The notes beneath the pieces are model-generated. The model was not told the DNA's origin. It did no database searches and saw only the letters and a program-made list of their open reading frames with translations. From Paenibacillus sp. MAHUQ-63 (GTDB lineage: Bacteria; Bacillota; Bacilli; Paenibacillales; NBRC-103111), in NCBI RefSeq assembly GCF_028765165.1, contig NZ_JARADB010000018.1, forward strand, positions 1 through 45,016: a DNA stretch of 45,016 bases, read 5' to 3'. This document shows positions 23,966-32,014 of this stretch, piece after piece. A program made the translations under genes and the position numbers. Numbering within the stretch: the stretch's first letter is position 1; every line of letters begins with the position of its first letter.

Positions 23966-24116
23966 AGCCCCTGGCCTGGGGCTTCCCGTCCAGGGCGAGC
24001 CTCCGATGGCCAGGGTTCGGCTAACCCATATCGCAGATGCGCCCTCCCCAGACGCTTACACCGTCAATCACATTAGCGGCTCCCCTATTCGAACAGTCAC
24101 CGCAACATGGTCAAAT

Positions 24117-24137
24117 ACTATAGACCTCATCTATAGT
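24117..24137. promoter_or_regulatory. Inverted repeat upstream of tkt
   Basis: Perfect 7-bp arms ACTATAG/CTATAGT around ACCTCAT, 23 bp before the -35-like element of the tkt promoter. It could be an operator; no regulator is indicated. Confidence 0.45.
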
Positions 24138-24159
24138 GAGTATCGAAACTATTAATTAT

Positions 24160-24187
24160 TTGAATGCCGAAACAATCTTTATAATAA
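24160..24187 (+). promoter_or_regulatory. Probable tkt promoter
   Basis: TTGAAT at 24160-24165 with TAATAA at 24182-24187 (16-bp spacer). A perfect TATAAT at 24180-24185 overlaps but would be only 14 bp from the same -35. Transcription would start about 45 bp before the TTG start codon. Confidence 0.6.
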
Positions 24188-24239
24188 GGAGTAGCTAAAC
24201 GAACTACTCACGAACATACATGATGGAGGCGAATAGATC

Positions 24240-26270
24240 TTGAATCAAACAACTGTTGGCATTGAAGAGTTAAGCATCAATTCCATCCGCACGCTGACCA
24301 TCGACGCCGTCGAGAAAGCAGCGATGGGTCACCCCGGCATGCCGATGGGCGCGGCTCCAATGGCTTATGCATTGTGGACGCAGCATCTCAAGCACAACCC
24401 GGCTGACGCACAGTGGGCAGACCGCGACCGCTTCGTGCTGTCGGCAGGACACGGCTCTATGCTGCTGTACAGCTTGCTGCACCTTAGCGGATACGGCCTG
24501 ACCCTGGACGATATCAAGGAATTCCGTCAATGGGGAAGCCTTACGCCCGGACACCCGGAATACGGCCATACGGTCGGCGTAGAAGCGACGACGGGTCCGC
24601 TCGGTCAAGGCGTAGCGATGGCTGTAGGGATGGCGATGGCGGAGGCACATCAGGCATCCGTCTATAATAAGCCGAACTTCCCGATCGTGGACCACTACAC
24701 GTACGCAATTTGCGGTGACGGCGACCTCATGGAAGGTGTTTCCTCCGAAGCGGCTTCACTGGCCGGACATTTGAAATTGGGCAAGCTAATCGTGCTATAC
24801 GATTCCAACGACATTTCGCTTGACGGGGAACTAAACATGTCGTTCTCCGAGAACGTCCGGACACGGATAGAATCCTACGGCTGGCAGTACCTTCGCGTCG
24901 AAGAAGAAAACAACGTCGCGCTGATCTCCGCTGCTATCGCAGAGGCTAAGGCGGATACGAACCGTCCGACGCTGATTGAGATCAAAACCACAATCGGCTA
25001 CGGCTCCCCGAATAAAGCCGGCAAAGGCGGCCACGGCGGCACGCACGGCTCGCCGCTGGGCAAAGATGAGCTGCGCCTCACGAAGCAGTCGCTGGGCTGG
25101 CCGCTTGAGCCGGACTTCTATGTGCCGGCTGAAGTATACGAGCACTTCGCGCACTTCAAGCAGCAGGGCGCAGCAGCGCAACAAAGCTGGGAGCTCCTGT
25201 GGAGCGGCTACCAGCAAGCATACCCCGAGCTCGCCAAGCAATTCGAGCTCGCCAGCCGCGGCGACCTGCCGGCGGACTGGAACGCCGACGTGCCGCGCTT
25301 CACACCGGAGAGCGGCGCGATCTCGACGCGCACCGCGTCCGGCAAAGTGCTCAACGCCCTGGCGCAGCGGGTGCCTCAGCTTGTCGGCGGCTCGGCTGAC
25401 CTGGCGAGCTCCAACATGACGATGCTGAACGGCGATGCCGCATTCAGCGCCGCGGATTACAGCGGCCGCAACTTCTGGTTCGGCGTTCGCGAGTTCGCCA
25501 TGGGCGCGGCGCTTAACGGCATGACGCTGCATGGCGGGGTGCGGGTATTCGGCGGCACCTTCCTGGTGTTCAGCGACTACCTGCGCGGAGCTATCCGCTT
25601 GTCCGCGCTGATGAAGCTGCCGGTGGCGTACGTTTTCACGCACGACAGCATCGCGGTCGGCGAGGACGGTCCGACGCATCAGCCGATCGAGCAGATCCCA
25701 TCCCTGCGGATGATTCCGGACCTGACATTGTTCCGCCCTGCGGATGCGAACGAAACGGCGGCCGCTTGGGAGTATGTTCTCCAAGCGAAGGAAGGCCCGT
25801 TCGTCTTCGCCCTGTCCCGTCAGAACCTGCCGGTACTGCCTGGCACGGATCAGCTTGCTTTCGCCCATATTCATCAGGGGGCTTACGTTCTGGCTGAAGC
25901 GGCGCCCGGCGAGAAGCCGGATGTGCAGCTCATTGCCACAGGCTCCGAGGTCAGTCTTGCACTTGACGTGAAGAAGCAGTTGGCGCAATATGGTATTGGA
26001 GCTAACGTCATTTCCATGCCAAGCCGTGAACTCTTCGAGCAGCAGTCTGCCGACGTGCAGCAGGCGGTGATTCGCCCTGATGCGAAGGCGAATGTCGTCA
26101 TCGAGATGGCATATCCTGCCGGATGGGACGAGATCACAGGAGGCAAGGGCTTCGTCGTAGGCATCCGCAAATTCGGAGCATCTGCGAAGGCGGATCGGGT
26201 GATTCGTGAATATGGCTTTACCGCAGAAGCAATCGTAGAACAAATCAGACAGAAGTATTTCCAAGATTAA
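24240..26270 (+). CDS. tkt: Transketolase
   Basis: 676 residues, full length. The thiamine diphosphate motif GDGDLMEGVSSEAASLAGHL (about 160-179) with YDSNDISLDG lies in the N-terminal domain. The pyrimidine domain holds GVREFAMGAALNGM with the catalytic Glu and THDSIAVGEDGPTHQP. GSEVSLALD and YG-type strands form the C-terminal domain. It transfers two-carbon units between pentose and hexose phosphates in the non-oxidative pentose phosphate pathway. TTG 24240 follows GGAGG by 10 bases and starts just before the conserved INSIRTLTIDAVEKA. A transaldolase gene follows after 31 bases, so the two form a pentose phosphate operon. Confidence 0.96.
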   Translation: MNQTTVGIEELSINSIRTLTIDAVEKAAMGHPGMPMGAAPMAYALWTQHLKHNPADAQWADRDRFVLSAGHGSMLLYSLLHLSGYGLTLDDIKEFRQWGSLTPGHPEYGHTVGVEATTGPLGQGVAMAVGMAMAEAHQASVYNKPNFPIVDHYTYAICGDGDLMEGVSSEAASLAGHLKLGKLIVLYDSNDISLDGELNMSFSENVRTRIESYGWQYLRVEEENNVALISAAIAEAKADTNRPTLIEIKTTIGYGSPNKAGKGGHGGTHGSPLGKDELRLTKQSLGWPLEPDFYVPAEVYEHFAHFKQQGAAAQQSWELLWSGYQQAYPELAKQFELASRGDLPADWNADVPRFTPESGAISTRTASGKVLNALAQRVPQLVGGSADLASSNMTMLNGDAAFSAADYSGRNFWFGVREFAMGAALNGMTLHGGVRVFGGTFLVFSDYLRGAIRLSALMKLPVAYVFTHDSIAVGEDGPTHQPIEQIPSLRMIPDLTLFRPADANETAAAWEYVLQAKEGPFVFALSRQNLPVLPGTDQLAFAHIHQGAYVLAEAAPGEKPDVQLIATGSEVSLALDVKKQLAQYGIGANVISMPSRELFEQQSADVQQAVIRPDAKANVVIEMAYPAGWDEITGGKGFVVGIRKFGASAKADRVIREYGFTAEAIVEQIRQKYFQD

Positions 26271-26301
26271 CCCGCAGAGGGAGAAAAGGTAGGGAATCAG
26301 G

Positions 26302-26958
26302 ATGAAATTGTTTATCGACACAGCCAATGTAGAAGAAATTCGCAAAGCACACGCACTAGGAGTAGTTGCAGGCGTGACGACTAACCCTTCACTTATTGCC
26401 AAAGAAGGCAGAGATTTCTTCGAAACCGTGAAAGAAATTATCTCCATTGTAGGCGATGTTCCGATCAGTGCCGAAGTGGTTTCCTTGAAAGCGGACGAAA
26501 TGATCGAGCAAGGCAAGAAGCTGGCTCAGCTGAGCCCGAATGTCGTCATTAAGCTGCCGATGACACTTGACGGTCTGCAAGCGACAAGCGCGTTCCGGGC
26601 ACTAGGCATTCCGACGAACGTTACACTGATCTTCTCCTCGACGCAAGCTCTTCTGGCTGCGCGTGCAGGAGCAACCTTCGTATCGCCGTTTATCGGCCGC
26701 TTGGACGATATCAACCAAGTCGGGATGAACTTGATCAAGGAAATCAGCCAAATTTTCCAAGTGCACAACATCCAATCCGAAATTATCGCAGCGAGCGTTC
26801 GTCACTCCGCTCACGTTATCGAGGCGGCGCTTGCAGGTTCCCATATCGCAACAGTGCCTTATAAAGTCATTGAATCCATGAGCAAACACCCGCTGACCGA
26901 TGCGGGCATCGAGAAATTCCTGGCTGACTGGGAAGGCGCAAACCAAAAAACGTTTTAA
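26302..26958 (+). CDS. tal: Transaldolase, short TalC/FSA-type
   Basis: 218 residues, a small form of transaldolase that forms rings. MKLFIDTANVEEI, GVTTNPSLIAKEGR and the Schiff-base Lys84 in NVVIKLPMT are the family signatures; VTLIFSSTQALLAARAG and SPFIGRLDD follow. It moves a dihydroxyacetone unit from sedoheptulose 7-phosphate to glyceraldehyde 3-phosphate, or cleaves fructose 6-phosphate in FSA members. Linkage to tkt favours the transaldolase role. A GGGAGAAAAGG site precedes ATG 26302 at a longish distance. The two types cannot be fully separated by eye. Confidence 0.93.
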   Translation: MKLFIDTANVEEIRKAHALGVVAGVTTNPSLIAKEGRDFFETVKEIISIVGDVPISAEVVSLKADEMIEQGKKLAQLSPNVVIKLPMTLDGLQATSAFRALGIPTNVTLIFSSTQALLAARAGATFVSPFIGRLDDINQVGMNLIKEISQIFQVHNIQSEIIAASVRHSAHVIEAALAGSHIATVPYKVIESMSKHPLTDAGIEKFLADWEGANQKTF

Positions 26959-26976
26959 TCTATGGTCCTAAAGCAA

Positions 26977-27008
26977 AGATCCGCTTTATTTAAAGCGGGT
27001 CTTTTTTC
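26977..27008 (+). terminator. Terminator of the tkt-tal operon
   Basis: Stem AGATCCGCTTTA/TAAAGCGGGTCT (one G-T pair) around TT, followed by TTTTTT. Confidence 0.9.
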
Positions 27009-27075
27009 TCTGGATGCGCTATAGTAATTGTAGGATTTCGAGATTGAAATTGGACAAGATGAGGGAGGATTAGGC

Positions 27076-27567
27076 ATGATCATCAGCAATTTGCAGCACT
27101 TCGAGAAGGAACGCCATCTGTGGCCGGCCGCTATCGGCCGTGGAATCGATTACATCGTTAGCCGCAATCTAGGTGAAGCGGAGCCTGGACGTTACGATTT
27201 GGAAGGCGATAACGGGCAGCTTATGTATGCCAATGTGCAGGAGGTCGTCACTTGTCCGGCCGCGGAGCAGCTGGCTGAATCTCACGTCGTGTATACGGAT
27301 ATTCAATTCCTGATTCGCGGCGAGGAGAAGCTGTGTTTCTATAAGCTGCATGAAGGTGCCAAAATAAGCGATAATAAATTTGACACGCACGATGTGGCTT
27401 TCTATGAATCCGATCCTGCACAGCAGGAGACCGGCGTTATTTTGCAGCCAGGCATGTTCGCGGTCTGTTTCCCTTCGGATGTTCACCGTCCGAACTGTAC
27501 CGTCACAGCGCCGACTGCGAACAAGAAGGTTGTCGTCAAGGTACATAAGGATTTGCTGCAGCTATAA
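27076..27567 (+). CDS. YhcH/YjgK/YiaL (DUF386) family protein
   Basis: 163 residues of a cupin-like beta fold linked to sugar metabolism (E. coli YhcH and the TabA/EbgC group). Family segments include HVVYTDIQFLIRGEE, DVAFYESD, and GMFAVCFPSDVHRPNC with the metal-binding His. Members are proposed to act on sialic acid or other sugars or their anomers; no reaction is certain. ATG 27076 follows GAGGGAGGATTAGGC. It is transcribed from its own region after the tkt-tal terminator and has a possible terminator of its own. Confidence 0.85.
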   Translation: MIISNLQHFEKERHLWPAAIGRGIDYIVSRNLGEAEPGRYDLEGDNGQLMYANVQEVVTCPAAEQLAESHVVYTDIQFLIRGEEKLCFYKLHEGAKISDNKFDTHDVAFYESDPAQQETGVILQPGMFAVCFPSDVHRPNCTVTAPTANKKVVVKVHKDLLQL

Positions 27568-27573
27568 CGACAT

Positions 27574-27624
27574 AGAGGACTGTCTCCAAGGGGCTGCCGT
27601 GACCGGGGGATGGTCCTCTTTTTA
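27574..27624 (+). terminator. Possible terminator after the DUF386 gene
   Basis: AGAGGAC at 27574-27580 and GTCCTCT at 27613-27619 pair perfectly across a 32-base loop, followed by TTTTTA. The long loop makes it weaker than the others. Confidence 0.55.
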
Positions 27625-27649
27625 TTCTTCTAACGATGCCTCGATAACC

Positions 27650-27685
27650 AAAAAACCGCCCCCAAGTCACAATGACTTGAAGACG
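27650..27685 (-). terminator. Terminator of the MATE exporter gene
   Basis: On the minus strand, CAAGTCA/TGACTTG around TTG plus outer CCG/CGG pairs, followed by a run of T (seen as aaaaaa on the plus strand at 27650-27655). Confidence 0.85.
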
Positions 27686-27696
27686 GTCCTCCAACA

Positions 27697-29094
27697 TTAA
27701 GCTTTTCCCGGAATCATTCTTGCTTGCTTCCATTTCCCGAACTTGTAGTAGATCAGGTTCAGCGCCGCAGCAACGGTAAAGCTGACAGGGAAACTCCACC
27801 AAATGACATCGAAGCCGTATTGGTGGGATAGCACCGTAGCCAGCGGAATCCGCACCAGCAGCAAAGCGACGAAAGCAACCAACAGCGGGAACACCACCGC
27901 CCCGGCGGAACGTACGACACCCGCGACAACGTTAAACACGCCGAAAATAATAAACGACCATAGCGTCAAATTATTGATGTGAACGCCCAGATCAATGGCC
28001 TTGCCTTCCGGCGGAAGGAAGAGCGACACGGCTTCGCGGTTGAACAGATGCAGCACGACGACGATCAGTCCCGTCATGGCGATGTTGACCCCGACGCCGG
28101 TCCATGTGATCCGGTTCACCCGGTCCCATTTGCCCGCGCCGATATTCTGCGCGGCCATGGAGGTGACGGCTCCGCCAATGGCCATTGCCGGCATCTGCAC
28201 GTAGCTGGAGATTTGCATCGCAACGCCGAAGGCGGCCGTCGACTCGGAGCCGTACGAGTTCACGAGATGAACCAGCAATAAGTTGCTGACGGAGACGACG
28301 ACCATGTTGAGTCCCATCGGCACACCCTTTTGCACCAAGGTCCGAATAATCGTCCAATTAATGCGCAGCAGCGGGAGATCCTCCCGGGTAATCCGCAGAA
28401 AATATTTTTTCCTGTACAAATACATAACGAGCAGCACGAGGCTGACCAGTTGGGCGATGAAGGTGGCGACGGCAGACCCGGCAATGCCCATCTTCGGGAA
28501 CGGCCCGATCCCGTCGATCAGCAGCGGATTCAGAATAACGTCCAATACAGCCGACAACAGCAGGAAATAGAAAGGCGTTTTCGCATCACCCGAACCGCGC
28601 AAAATCGCCATGATCAGGTTAAATCCGAACATGAACGGCACGCCGGCGAACATAATTCTCGTATAGGTAACCGCAAGGTCTTTCACATCCAGCGGGGTAT
28701 TCATCCACGTTAGAATCGTGTGCGAGAAGATGAGTCCAAACAAGGCGACGATAATCGATAGAATCAAGAAGAAGACGGTGCTCGTCCCGACCACCTTTTT
28801 GGCTTCATGCGTCTTCTGAGCCCCGAGATTTTGGCCGATCAGGATAACCGCAGCCATCGCGAAGCCGAAGATGGAGGAGATCAGGAAGAACATGATCAGG
28901 TTGGCATTGGACGTTGCGGCCAGGCCGGCTTCGCCTAAATATTTGCCGATCCAGACCGTATTGATGGAACCGTTCAGCGTCTGCAGCACATTGCCTAATA
29001 GAATCGGCATGGAGAATAAGATCAATGTTTTGGTAATTGGGCCTTCCGTTAGTGAAGGTCGTGCTTTCTTAGGTGCGTTTGCATGATCACGCAT
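27697..29094 (-). CDS. MATE-family efflux transporter
   Basis: 465 residues with 12 membrane helices. The N-terminal half contains PILLGNVLQTLNGSINTVWIG and ILIGQNLGAQK, and the second half repeats the fold with AMAIGGAVTSMAAQNIGAG. MATE proteins expel cationic drugs or metabolites using Na+ or H+. ATG 29094 follows AGGAGG six bases upstream on the minus strand. It is 60 bases from the DUF3817 gene on the same strand and may be transcribed with it. The substrate is unknown. Confidence 0.92.
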   Translation of the reverse strand: MRDHANAPKKARPSLTEGPITKTLILFSMPILLGNVLQTLNGSINTVWIGKYLGEAGLAATSNANLIMFFLISSIFGFAMAAVILIGQNLGAQKTHEAKKVVGTSTVFFLILSIIVALFGLIFSHTILTWMNTPLDVKDLAVTYTRIMFAGVPFMFGFNLIMAILRGSGDAKTPFYFLLLSAVLDVILNPLLIDGIGPFPKMGIAGSAVATFIAQLVSLVLLVMYLYRKKYFLRITREDLPLLRINWTIIRTLVQKGVPMGLNMVVVSVSNLLLVHLVNSYGSESTAAFGVAMQISSYVQMPAMAIGGAVTSMAAQNIGAGKWDRVNRITWTGVGVNIAMTGLIVVVLHLFNREAVSLFLPPEGKAIDLGVHINNLTLWSFIIFGVFNVVAGVVRSAGAVVFPLLVAFVALLLVRIPLATVLSHQYGFDVIWWSFPVSFTVAAALNLIYYKFGKWKQARMIPGKA

Positions 29095-29154
29095 TGTTAG
29101 CCTCCTGCTGTTTCTGACTTGCTATCAAATGCTTCTTTCTACAATGACTTAGCG

Positions 29155-29439
29155 CTATTTCGAAATCCGGCGGTCGAGAATCCATGGACCGAAAGGAATG
29201 AAAGCGGCCAGGAACGCTCCTAGCACACGCCACACGGTCCAGCGATGAGCCATCGTTGCCCAGGCGATGGCCAGCAGATAGAGGGAGAAGAGAACCCCGT
29301 GAGCCATTCCGACTACGGTTACGGCTTGCGGCATATCGAGGGCATATTTGAGCGGCATGGCAATGCACAGCAAAATTAGAAAAGAAAGTCCTTCCGCCCA
29401 CCCGACATAGCGCAGCGTTTTTAGCGATTGGTTTAGCAA
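29155..29439 (-). CDS. DUF3817-type integral membrane protein
   Basis: 94 residues with three membrane helices (about 13-31, 38-60, 67-85). The segments RYVGWAEGLSFLILL, GMAHGVLFSLYLLA and FIPFGPWILDRRI are typical of this small family, whose function is unknown. The start is taken at TTG 29439 because AAGGAG lies nine bases upstream; an ATG farther upstream (29526) would add an unrelated 29-residue tail that covers the likely promoter. Its position next to the MATE gene suggests a shared transcript. Confidence 0.75.
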   Translation of the reverse strand: MLNQSLKTLRYVGWAEGLSFLILLCIAMPLKYALDMPQAVTVVGMAHGVLFSLYLLAIAWATMAHRWTVWRVLGAFLAAFIPFGPWILDRRISK

Positions 29440-29460
29440 CTCGTACAGCTCCTTAGCATA

Positions 29461-29489
29461 AAATATTGTTAAAACTATCCTATTGTAAA
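29461..29489 (-). promoter_or_regulatory. Possible promoter of the DUF3817-MATE pair
   Basis: On the minus strand TTTACA (29489-29484) and ATATTT (29466-29461) are 17 bp apart, just upstream of the TTG start with a short leader. Tentative. Confidence 0.4.
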
Positions 29490-29526
29490 CGAGAAATATG
29501 TAGGGAGTATGAACAAATGTTTTCAA

Positions 29527-29556
29527 TTGGACACAATCTAGTTTTTTTAGTAGGAT
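29527..29556 (+). promoter_or_regulatory. Possible promoter of the small protein at 29635
   Basis: TTGGAC and TAGGAT with 18 bp between. The remaining leader to 29634 is very AT-rich with repeated tagtag/tagttt words. Confidence 0.5.
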
Positions 29557-29634
29557 AATAGGAATAGCTTAACAATAGTAGTTTAACATTAGTAACTAAA
29601 TTTTAGTAGTTTCGTAGAGGTAGGGGGAAATAGG

Positions 29635-30009
29635 ATGCTTCGTCTTGGCGAGAGAGTCATTGTAATTGGAGACAGTTTGGAACAAAACCTGCCGATCGGC
29701 GGATACGGATATATCATTGCTTACGACCGGAATAACGATAATATTTTCGATTACGTCATTCGTGTGCCTAAAGATAATAAGCACTATTACGTGCCTGCTT
29801 CGGATATCGAGCTGGAAACCGTCATTCTGTCTCAGGAAGCGGAACAAATCGAGAAGGAAGCGCTGATCGATTTTGCGCTGGCCACGAAGAACGAGGAGCT
29901 ATTCCGCAGAGTGATGAACGGTGAGCCGCTGCCGGACAAAGAGCGCGATAAGGAAGTTCAGTCCAGAGAGGATTTCATTAAACAAATCGGCTTGAAGGCC
30001 TGGATTTAA
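29635..30009 (+). CDS. Small protein of unknown function
   Basis: 124 residues that I do not recognise as a named family. The first 60 residues (MLRLGERVIVIGD, GGYGYIIAYDRN, YVPASDIELE) look like a small SH3/KOW-type beta barrel. The rest (about 64-124) is charged and helical, ending in DFIKQIGLKAWI. No signal peptide or membrane segment. AGGGGGAAATAGG precedes the ATG, and it has its own promoter and terminator, so it is surely expressed. Its position between two transport loci gives no clue to its role. Confidence 0.8.
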   Translation: MLRLGERVIVIGDSLEQNLPIGGYGYIIAYDRNNDNIFDYVIRVPKDNKHYYVPASDIELETVILSQEAEQIEKEALIDFALATKNEELFRRVMNGEPLPDKERDKEVQSREDFIKQIGLKAWI

Positions 30010-30030
30010 GCGTCATATATAAGGAATTGG

Positions 30031-30062
30031 AAACCGCCCGTGTGGCGGTTTTTTCTTTTTTT
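30031..30062 (+). terminator. Terminator after the small protein
   Basis: Perfect stem AACCGCC/GGCGGTT around CGTGT, followed by TTTTC and more T. Confidence 0.9.
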
Positions 30063-30073
30063 CTGCGTATGGA

Positions 30074-30102
30074 TTGATAATTTCGGTAAATGGTGGTACA
30101 TT
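30074..30102 (+). promoter_or_regulatory. Promoter of the TetR - efflux operon
   Basis: TTGATA at 30074-30079 and TACATT at 30097-30102 with a 17-bp spacer. TTCGG (30082-30086) and CCGAA (30108-30112) flank the -10 as an inverted pair and could be part of an operator. Confidence 0.65.
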
Positions 30103-30151
30103 AGTATCCGAACACAAAACCAATTTAGTATTTTAGTTCTGAGGTGCGCAT

Positions 30152-30718
30152 ATGGATGCCAAGAAACAGTTAATTATGGAAGCCGCGAAGAAATCTTTCT
30201 CCCTGTTCGGGTATAAAGGCACGACGATGGATCAAATCGCCAAAATTGCCGGTGTCGGCAAGGCGACGATCTATACGTTTTTCGAAAATAAAGAAGTGCT
30301 TCTGAACGATATCATTCAATCGCTTATCGCCGAGATGAAGGACGTCGCCGGGAAAGCACTTGCCGAAGGCGAAACGCCGATCGCCAAAATTCATAGCGCC
30401 CTATATGAAATTCTTGTGTTCCGCAAAGAGCATGAGCTGCTCATCCAGCTGGCGCATGAAGTTCAGCAATTCGGCAGTCCGGTTACGATTGAGGCTATGG
30501 CCAGTATCGAGAAGGAAGTGGTTCAGTTTATCGCTGAGCATATTCAGAAGGCGATACATAACGGCACGATGAAAGCTTGCGAGCCGAAAATGACGGCTTT
30601 TATTTTATTTAAGCTGTATGTCGCGCTCGTGTTCGATTGGGAGAAGCAGAACGAGCCATTGACCGATGAGAAGATTTTAAGCTTGCTGCAGATTTATTTT
30701 GGCAATTTTTTGAACTAG
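30152..30718 (+). CDS. TetR-family transcriptional repressor
   Basis: 188 residues. The N-terminal helix-turn-helix (about 8-55: AAKKSFSLFGYKGTTMDQIA, then VGKATIYTFFENKEVLL) is canonical. The C-terminal helical domain binds the inducer. ATG 30152 follows GAGGTG. It is the first gene of a four-gene efflux operon and most likely represses it, including itself, until a substrate of the pump appears. Gaps to the next gene are short (21 bases). Confidence 0.92.
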   Translation: MDAKKQLIMEAAKKSFSLFGYKGTTMDQIAKIAGVGKATIYTFFENKEVLLNDIIQSLIAEMKDVAGKALAEGETPIAKIHSALYEILVFRKEHELLIQLAHEVQQFGSPVTIEAMASIEKEVVQFIAEHIQKAIHNGTMKACEPKMTAFILFKLYVALVFDWEKQNEPLTDEKILSLLQIYFGNFLN

Positions 30719-30739
30719 CTATACGTAGGGGGAATTTTC

Positions 30740-32014
30740 ATGCGATTTATTCGACCGATGGTTTATTCTGTGATGGCTGTTGTGATAGGGACGAGCGCTT
30801 TTCTATTGACGACCCGAGAGGCGACGAGCCAGAGCGATGCGGCCAATCAACTGCATCCGACCGCTTATATTGAGTCGAACGAAGTGAGCGCCAGCTTCAA
30901 GGTCGGCGGAAGAGTGACGGAGATCCTCGTGAAAGAAGGGGATACGGTGAAAAAAGGGCAAGTGCTGGCACGATTGCAAAGCGCCGAGATTGAAGCGAAG
31001 GTCGAGCAAGCCAAAGCGGCTGTCGCGCTTGCCCAAGGCAAGATCGCCGAAGCGCAAGGCGCGACGGCAACGGCACAGGCGAAGAAGCAGCAGGGCATCG
31101 CGGGCGTGACCGTGACGGCGGATACCGCCGAGCAGCAGGTGGCGCAGGCGCAAGCGGCGGTTAACGCCGCCCAAGCCAAAGTGGACGCGCTGAAGAGCGG
31201 TGCCCGGCCGGAAGAGAAGAAGCAAGCGGAGATTCAGTTCCAGGCGGCTTCTGAAGTATACGCGCTTGCCGAGCAGAATCTGAATCGGATGAACGCGCTG
31301 CTGGAGCAGGGGCTCGTCTCGCAAGCGGACGTGGACAAAGTGAAGATCAGCTACGAGGAAGCGAAGACGAAGCGCGATCTGGCGCAGCAGCAGCTGAACA
31401 TGGCGAATCAAGGTCCGCGCGAGGAAGAGATTCGCGGAGCGGAGGCGCTGCTGGAACAAGCGAAGGCATCGCTGAAGCTGGCGGAGGCGAACCGCGGGAC
31501 CGTGCAGGTGAGACAAGGCGACGTTAAGGCGGCGGAAGCGGCGGTGCAGCAAGCGCAAGGCGCGGTCAAGTCGGCGCAGTCCGGCGAGCAGCAGGCCAAA
31601 GCGGCGCAGCTGGAAGCGGAGACGTACCTCAGCTACACGGAGCTGGTGGCGCCGGCGGACGGCGTGGTGCTGTACCAGTCCGCACAGGTTGGCGAGCTCG
31701 TCGGCTCGGGCTTCCCGGTCTTCTCGCTGGAGTCGGCCGAGAAGCGATGGGCGAAGTTTTACTTGCCCGAGACGCATATCGCCGGACTCCAAGCAGGCAG
31801 CAAGATCAGCATGAAGATGTTGTCCACCGGCGAGGAAATCGTAGGTACGATCACCTCGGTAGCGGCAGCGCCGGATTTCGCCATCAAGAAAGCGACACAA
31901 ACCTCAGGCGAAACGGATATCCGCTCGTTCGGCATCAAAATCGATTTGAGCGCATTGCCGGATACGGCTACGACGGGCATGACGCTGCAATGGAACGGTA
32001 AAACGGAAGGATGA
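30740..32014 (+). CDS. HlyD-type membrane fusion protein
   Basis: 424 residues. An N-terminal membrane anchor (about 8-24) is followed by a lipoyl half (YIESNEVSASFKVGGRVTEILVKEGDTVKKGQVLA), a long coiled coil very rich in Ala, Gln, Lys and Glu (about 80-285), then the second lipoyl half (ELVAPADGVVLYQSAQVGELV) and a beta-barrel. It is an adaptor linking a pump in the membrane to an outer partner. The next gene overlaps it by four bases. The GC-rich, repetitive coiled-coil region produces long false frames on the other strand. Confidence 0.92.
   Translation: MRFIRPMVYSVMAVVIGTSAFLLTTREATSQSDAANQLHPTAYIESNEVSASFKVGGRVTEILVKEGDTVKKGQVLARLQSAEIEAKVEQAKAAVALAQGKIAEAQGATATAQAKKQQGIAGVTVTADTAEQQVAQAQAAVNAAQAKVDALKSGARPEEKKQAEIQFQAASEVYALAEQNLNRMNALLEQGLVSQADVDKVKISYEEAKTKRDLAQQQLNMANQGPREEEIRGAEALLEQAKASLKLAEANRGTVQVRQGDVKAAEAAVQQAQGAVKSAQSGEQQAKAAQLEAETYLSYTELVAPADGVVLYQSAQVGELVGSGFPVFSLESAEKRWAKFYLPETHIAGLQAGSKISMKMLSTGEEIVGTITSVAAAPDFAIKKATQTSGETDIRSFGIKIDLSALPDTATTGMTLQWNGKTEG

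Larger units (their letters stand above)
22626..24008. repeat. Composite palindromic repeat array (five units)
   Basis: This 1.4-kb region has no credible gene. It carries five 185-bp palindromic units. Each has four modules of about 28 bp, the first two forward and the last two reverse. The module consensus starts CTAACGGACAC and ends CCGTTATTYGC. Most modules form a small hairpin, TAACGG-N9-CCGTTA, some with mismatches. Module spacing is identical in all units: 50, 84, 50 bp between matching ends. Linkers of 62-63 bp also repeat, giving a period of 248 bp for the first three units. The array fades in a damaged linker at 23966-24008. Small open frames inside it follow the repeats and lack support. 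The architecture recalls BIME/REP-type extragenic elements, but I cannot name the family. Confidence 0.9.

Noticed and set aside
22571..24155. Small open frames (62-82 residues) with a shared peptide containing HANGLRGPYS and GLEEKVTD
   Set aside because: The shared peptide follows directly from the 248-bp DNA repeat. The frames have no ribosome sites, start in different places and stop inside the palindromes.
24831..26516. 561-residue open frame on the minus strand over tkt
   Set aside because: It mirrors the GC-rich codons of transketolase, has no domain I recognise, and extends over the tal start.
30803..31900. 365-residue Arg/Leu-rich open frame on the minus strand over the HlyD gene
   Set aside because: Produced by the repetitive Ala/Gln/Lys codons of the coiled coil.
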